Under the pieces are notes generated by a model that had not been told where the DNA came from, ran no database searches, and was given only the letters and a program-made list of their open reading frames with translations. Shown here one piece after another: positions 58,577-64,000 of a stretch of DNA of 64,000 nt. Numbering within the stretch: position 1 is the first letter of the stretch; each line of letters starts with the position of its first letter. The DNA lies in the NCBI RefSeq assembly GCF_020382885.2, contig NC_058502.1, positions 4,690,001 through 4,754,000 of the forward strand, in the 5' to 3' direction. The stretch is from Scatophagus argus (taxonomy: Eukaryota; Chordata; Actinopteri; Scatophagidae). A program made the position numbers and the translations under genes.

Positions 58577-59382
58577 GTATGTAGTTGATGTGTCACATAG
58601 TTTAAAGATATAGGATGTATAAATAATCAATTCCAAAATTGAGCCATCAAGTCTAATATTCGCAGGAAGTTTTGCATCACAGTTAGTCTTGTTTTTATTA
58701 GATTTTAATATAATGTAGAAAATTCTAATAAGTGTTCATTTTAGCACTTTTGGACGTCACAACCTGGAGAGTTTTCTAAGCATCGGTGTTTGGCCTGACT
58801 CTGTATTTGCCTGCTTTATAACACTAAACACAATTAAGTCCAGAATCATATAAAATGCAATAAAGTCCATAAATTTTCTTACAGCATGCAGCAGTTTTGA
58901 AAAAAAAAATGTTGAAATCTTTGCAAAACTACATAAAATGCATCATTGTTCTTATCTTTACAACTGAAACTACTGAAGCCACTGACAAAACAACCTCAAC
59001 ACCTCAAGGTCCATTCAGTATGCCAAAATCTATCAGGAACAGATCAGTGATTGATGGATCTACATTCCCATGACATTTGGGCAAACTTCATCAGATTATT
59101 ACAGTTCCCTAAACTTTCTATATATGATGACCCAAAGAAAAACAGAAAGACCAGCTCATGCAACTGTCACAGATTCCAGTTGTGTGAGGGAGGAACACAA
59201 TGCTCACATAATTCACACTGACAACATGCAATCTGCATTTCAGAGTTCGTGCTCATTTGATTTATGACAGCTCATTGGAAAAATATGGAAGAGGATGGAA
59301 GTCTCACTATAACTGTTACCACAACAGTGACACAGATGTTCCCCTATGCAATGACAAGGCTCAGTGCAGCCTTTAGACAAAC

Positions 59383-59435
59383 CGTGTGTGTGTGTGTGTG
59401 TGCGTGTGCGTGCGTGTGTGTGTGTGAGAGAGAGA
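59383..59435. repeat. (GT)n(GA)n compound microsatellite
   Basis: GT repeats with GC interruptions, followed by a short GA run. Confidence 0.93.
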
Positions 59436-60514
59436 CACAGTGGGAGGTATGTAGTTGTCTGTCTTTTTATAACTGTTTCTCAGTGTCCTCGTGCCACAGA
59501 GGCTAAAGAATAGAACAATGACAAAAGTGTTGGGAAGCATTAACAGAAATAAGAAAAACATTTTTATTCCATCAATCTTGAAATAATTGCTGAAAAACAA
59601 CATTTGCCGGCCAAGAAATGTCCTTTTAACTCTGGGTCTCTGGCAGCCACTGTGTGTGTGGTTGAGTCAGTTTCTATGCGCGAGTGAAGTTGTAATGCTT
59701 TTTCCATTATGAATCACTTTTATTATTCATAATTAAGAAAAGCAGTGATCCTGATGCTACAAAGCAAAACAAAAACACCCCCATTCAGTGATACAGCTGG
59801 CCCATGGTCTCATTCTGTAATTGGCAGGAGATGAGTGGAAGCGAACAAAGCATCCATATTAATGGAGGAGAGGCAGTTGGGGGGTTGTTGTAAACGCACC
59901 CCACTTTTTTAGAAGCATCCCCCACTGTTGATACACAAACAATTTACACTGACAAATCAACACAATGAGGTGATTTTATGTTGAATATATCTGCAACGTG
60001 TCGCTGCCAAGACATATATGTATTTCACATTATCTGCTTCTGGCACATAAAGCATGGATAACATTTTCACAGCTGTGTTCAGGAAACTCTTGGGTGGAGG
60101 GTAAGGGAAGATGGTGGTCTTGGCTAAATATTCAACAACAATGACTCAAAGTATGAGACAAGGTGCATTTACTTTTTAAAATTTAACCAAAACCTTTTGC
60201 AAAAACAGGCTGTGATCTCCATTCTCCAGGGCCAAAGTCCTGTGACTGGTAAAACTTACTTTCCACAGTCGGTGTAATAAAGACAGCAATTACATCTACT
60301 TCTGAAGAAATGTAAAGCAATGCAGCTGTATACAAACTTAATATGTAGAGGACATGGTTGTAGATATTAATCCTATAATAATATCTAATAATAAACAGAA
60401 TTCAAAACTAGAAACAACCTTTTTTCTGTCTCTGTATGGACATACTTTATGATGGGTTAGGGTAAGTTTCCTTAAGGTTATATGATTAATATTTTATTTT
60501 AATTGTGTAACTTT

Positions 60515-60560
60515 TCAGAATCAGAAATACTTTACTGATCCCTGGGGGAAATTGAGTAAC
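60515..60560. repeat. GATCCC-type interspersed repeat tail
   Basis: 'AGAAATACTTTACTGATCCC' then TGGGGGAAATTGAG, matching the retroelement-end motif also seen at 23363 and 36620. Confidence 0.5.
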
Positions 60561-63500
60561 TTTAGTTGTCCCGTTAACTAAAATTCATAACCCAGTGAAA
60601 GCAGGGATAATACTTTTATTTCATGATTCATCGCCCCGTTTTGCAGAATGACAAATTCATCTGATTTTCCCATCCATAGATTCTATTTCATCCCGCATGC
60701 AGGTGAAGGAGCGAGGGCAGGTTTTCACTGCACACTGATTCAAAGCAATCACAAACGCTATAGCAGTCTTGCTGTCCTCTGCCCTGTATGTTTCCATGCA
60801 ATGCTAATCATAATGATAGAGACAAGTCCTCCATCATGATCGCCCCTGTAAGCGTTCAGTTCGCCTGCTCTCTTCACATGCTGAATAACTGATAATGGAT
60901 TGATTTTAACCTATCATTTTCATATCGCTCTGTGTACGTATGCGAGTGAACTAGAAGTCTGTTCAACCTTCCTGATGTCAGTTGTACTCTCTCTTATTTT
61001 TTTTAGTACATTGAAAAATTTGAACTTCTATGGCAAATTTTGTACAGATCATATTCACTGTATCTCACAGGATACAGTGAGACGTTCAAAGTTTGGTGGA
61101 ATACGTAGCTAACATTGGTAGCATGCTTTCATAGGACCAGATGACACAAAAATAGACAAAATTAGCTTCTCTCTCATGTCTGCGGTCGCATTTCCATCCA
61201 TCCATGGCCTGGAACACCAGAAGACACATGTTGTATTTTACACAGAATTATGAACACAAAACAAAACTTTGTGGAAACGAGGTGTAAATGACCCACTCGG
61301 GTGTCTGGTGCAGCCATTACTTCCATCTCTCTGCCCCAGCATGAGCACCATCCTCTTTGCTCTCCAGCTCCCAACTTGAAGCACCCCAGTTGCTGTGTCT
61401 TGGCCGTTTCTATAGTGACACCAAATCCCTCTGAAAACACAGGCCGTTCTTCCTAATTCAAAAGGGAGAACTCAATTGATTACCACTTGGCTTGCTGCAT
61501 GAGGTTTGTGCTTGTGTGCTTGAAAACAGAGCAAACGAACCAATAGATCAATGCACAAGCTCATAAGGAAACGAGGGCTCCTCTGTCATTTAGGTTGTTA
61601 GTTTCAACTAACCTATGCATTCAAACTGCAACGAATCTCGTGGTTTTTGTCGTGAATCAGGCTCTTCATCACATGACACTTTTACATTTCAATCTTTATA
61701 TGCTACAGCCATTTAATTTGGTGGTAATTTAAGAATTTAACAGAGTTTTCATACAGTTTAGAATGTTTTTGTAGTCTGAACTCAGTTACACTGCGACAAC
61801 TGCTTTGCATTTAATGTTTAGATTTTAAATTTTAAAGACCTGTAACATTTCCTAAACCAAATGCAGTGGGTGGTTCGAAGTGCCGAGGGTTAAACAGCCA
61901 GTCAGCCTTTGAAAATGCATAACATCCGCCAACCCCCCAAATCAGACGGTCCAACTTGCCAGCAGTGCTGATGACACCAGCAAATCCTATATCTCCATTT
62001 TTTTCTTCCTTCTTAACTTTTATGCCTTGTGCTTTTGCTCAGTAATCCAATATGGGCGGCCACCATTTCAGAGCTGCCAAGTCAATAAAAGCAATTAGAA
62101 ATGAAATCACTTCAGAGAGCAGATGATTTCTTACTGGAAATCTGCTGATCTGTGCCCCAGCTGAGCTGCCTGGCCAAATACAACTGGAGGCTGTGAACAG
62201 CTTGATTGATTGGAGGAAACGGTGGCGAGACAAAAGCAATTATGTGGCAGCATTCAGGGAGAAGCAGGCTTATTGACAGAGAATGTACCTTGCATCAAAA
62301 GAGTTCATTCTGCTCTGTTATCTCTCATAAGATAAACTGTAGGTTTTTATAGTTAAGGCCTGATAATCTGGTATGCAAAGACATGCATTGGCTTGAAATT
62401 GAGCTGAAGTGGGTCTTTGCTTATTGTTTATGTATAATGTTTACCACACTGACAACCTTAGATCACATGCTCACATTTGCTATTGGCTTGAAATTGCAAA
62501 TGTTAAAAGTTTGATCTTTTCATTTGTAATTCAACTAAAAAAAAAAAACAGCTTAAAAATAAACCCTACAAACATTTTTTTGTCTTTTTCTATTGTGAGT
62601 GTCCATTTATATTAGATATATTTAGTAAATAGATGTTTACTCTTAAGATATTTGTGTTTTAGTTCTAACAGATCATTCAGAGGCTTTTTAATAAATGGAA
62701 ATAAAAAAGGCAATTCTGCCCACATACTGTACTTCAGCCCACAGCTCTGTGTTGTTAATGTCAGTGGCATTTTGCAAAACAGTTGCTTTAGCTCACCTGA
62801 TGAATTCCTGTAATACTGGAAAGGGGATTTATTCTGTAGGTGTGAGTGAATTCATTTCTCCGTAGTTTGATCCACGCTGTTCCCATGCAGCTCTGACCTG
62901 ACATTTTGTATACCATAAAGCTTCCTGTCAGTCTAAACACTTTAGAAGCTCTATTGTGCTGTGGTAATTTTCTCTGCTTTTCAACGCTGTGAGCCTAATT
63001 GACTGTGTGTCTCCTGCTTTTTCCTCGCTGAGAATGTACATTTTTATCCGTGTTTTTCTTCAATTGTCAGGACTCGTCTTAGCCCGTGAAATGTAAAACA
63101 CAAAATTTATCCACTTCCTCAGAGTTAGATGACAGAATAGAAATATATTCAGTATGTTTAAAAAATAAAATAAAATAAAATAAATAAAATGTCTACTGTT
63201 ATTGTACAACTCAGAATTGTTCCACTGACCTATTTTGTTATTCATTGTGTGGACTTCTTGGTCTGATGGTGAGGATTACAGAAAAATGCCGCTTGATCAA
63301 CCTTGAGGTTTGTCTCAGTGTGTGTGCACTGGTGTGTGTGGACCCAAAGACAGAGCGAACCACTGAGGCGTGCTGGTCATTTCTCAGTTCATAACACTGG
63401 ATTTCCTCTAAGACCTCAGCTGGATAGAAGACTTTGTTACCTGGACACCTTGATCTCCTCTCAACATGTGACTCATACAGGCTGAGTCGTGCACACTGCT

Positions 63501-64000
63501 CCCTTATAGTCTATGTCTGTCTTTCTTTGGGTTAAAAAAAAAAGCATGTGAGGTCACCAGTAAAAAGATCATTTATATTTAGAGTTATTTTAGAAAGACC
63601 ACAGATCACAAAAATATCCAGCAGCGCAAACCTTTGTAGTTAAAGCCTTTCTGAGTGACTGTTTTGTATTCACTTTCTGTTAGTGGAAGTGCAGGTGTTG
63701 TTGATTGTCGCAACCACCTTATTGAAGGTATGTTTAGTAAGTTCTTCACATTTTGTGGCATTTAAATAAATGTGTCATCACCCCAATGTATGTGATAAAT
63801 CAGACAGTAAACTACACGTTAGAGGTTATAATTAGCCGTGTTTTGGAGAACCAGTTCTGACTCTTTCAGACACCTAATTGTTATTATTCAATCCTGTATT
63901 GAGTGGTTATACTGTCTGTTACATTTCATTTTATGTTGATTGGTAATTCCTGTGGGTCTCTTGCATGCAGAGAATCAATCATTGTTTTGGGTTTTAGTTT

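Larger units (their letters stand above)
41354..64000 (+). other. kcnq5: kcnq5 intron 1 (start), continues beyond window
   Basis: 22.6 kb without any recognisable KCNQ exon or other protein gene. It contains a Tc1-like relic, a palindromic MITE, many CA/GT microsatellites and a possible small exon at 58543-58576. Stretches 43.4-45.7, 47.0-49.6, 49.8-51.1, 52.6-54.6, 55.7-57.5 and 59.5-64.0 kb show nothing I can name beyond what is listed. The assignment as an intron depends on the next KCNQ5 exon lying downstream. Confidence 0.75.

Overview
The window reads as a vertebrate nuclear genome, most likely a teleost fish. It has GT-AG spliced genes with long AT-rich introns, many (CA)n/(GT)n and (GATA)n microsatellites, and interspersed repeats of teleost type: a tRNA-headed SINE, decayed Tc1-like DNA transposons and palindromic MITE-like elements. 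The species cannot be named from sequence alone. Nothing looks prokaryotic, viral or CRISPR-like.

Layout. 1-1312 (minus): 5' part of wdr92/dnaaf10, cut by the window edge. 1313-1714: shared head-to-head promoter. 1715-4082 (plus): complete pno1 in seven coding exons. 4530-30280 (minus): complete ppp3r1 (calcineurin B) in six coding exons, lying tail-to-tail with pno1 and with about 220 bp between the two poly(A) signals. 33999-38034 (minus): complete cnrip1 in three coding exons. 41013-41353 (plus): first coding exon of kcnq5. 41354-64000: apparently the start of kcnq5 intron 1; no further KCNQ exon was recognised.

The order wdr92-pno1-ppp3r1-cnrip1 matches the human 2p14 block. In human, PLEK follows CNRIP1, whereas here kcnq5 (human 6q13) follows head-to-head. 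The genes form no pathway. They are a dynein-assembly cofactor, a 40S ribosome assembly factor, the calcineurin regulatory subunit, a cannabinoid-receptor-binding protein and an M-channel subunit.

All splice sites were placed by hand, and the reading frames close to plausible full lengths: PNO1 248 aa, PPP3R1 170 aa, CNRIP1 162 aa. Comparisons with human proteins and other genomes rest on memory, not on alignments run here. I found no exotic undescribed system. The more interesting points are perfect RFX X-box matches in ppp3r1 introns and an X-box-like site in the ciliary gene wdr92, a SINE with a duplicated tail inside one target-site duplication, two transposon relics sharing the same frameshift, a changed PDZ-ligand class at the CNRIP1 C-terminus, and the cnrip1-kcnq5 linkage.
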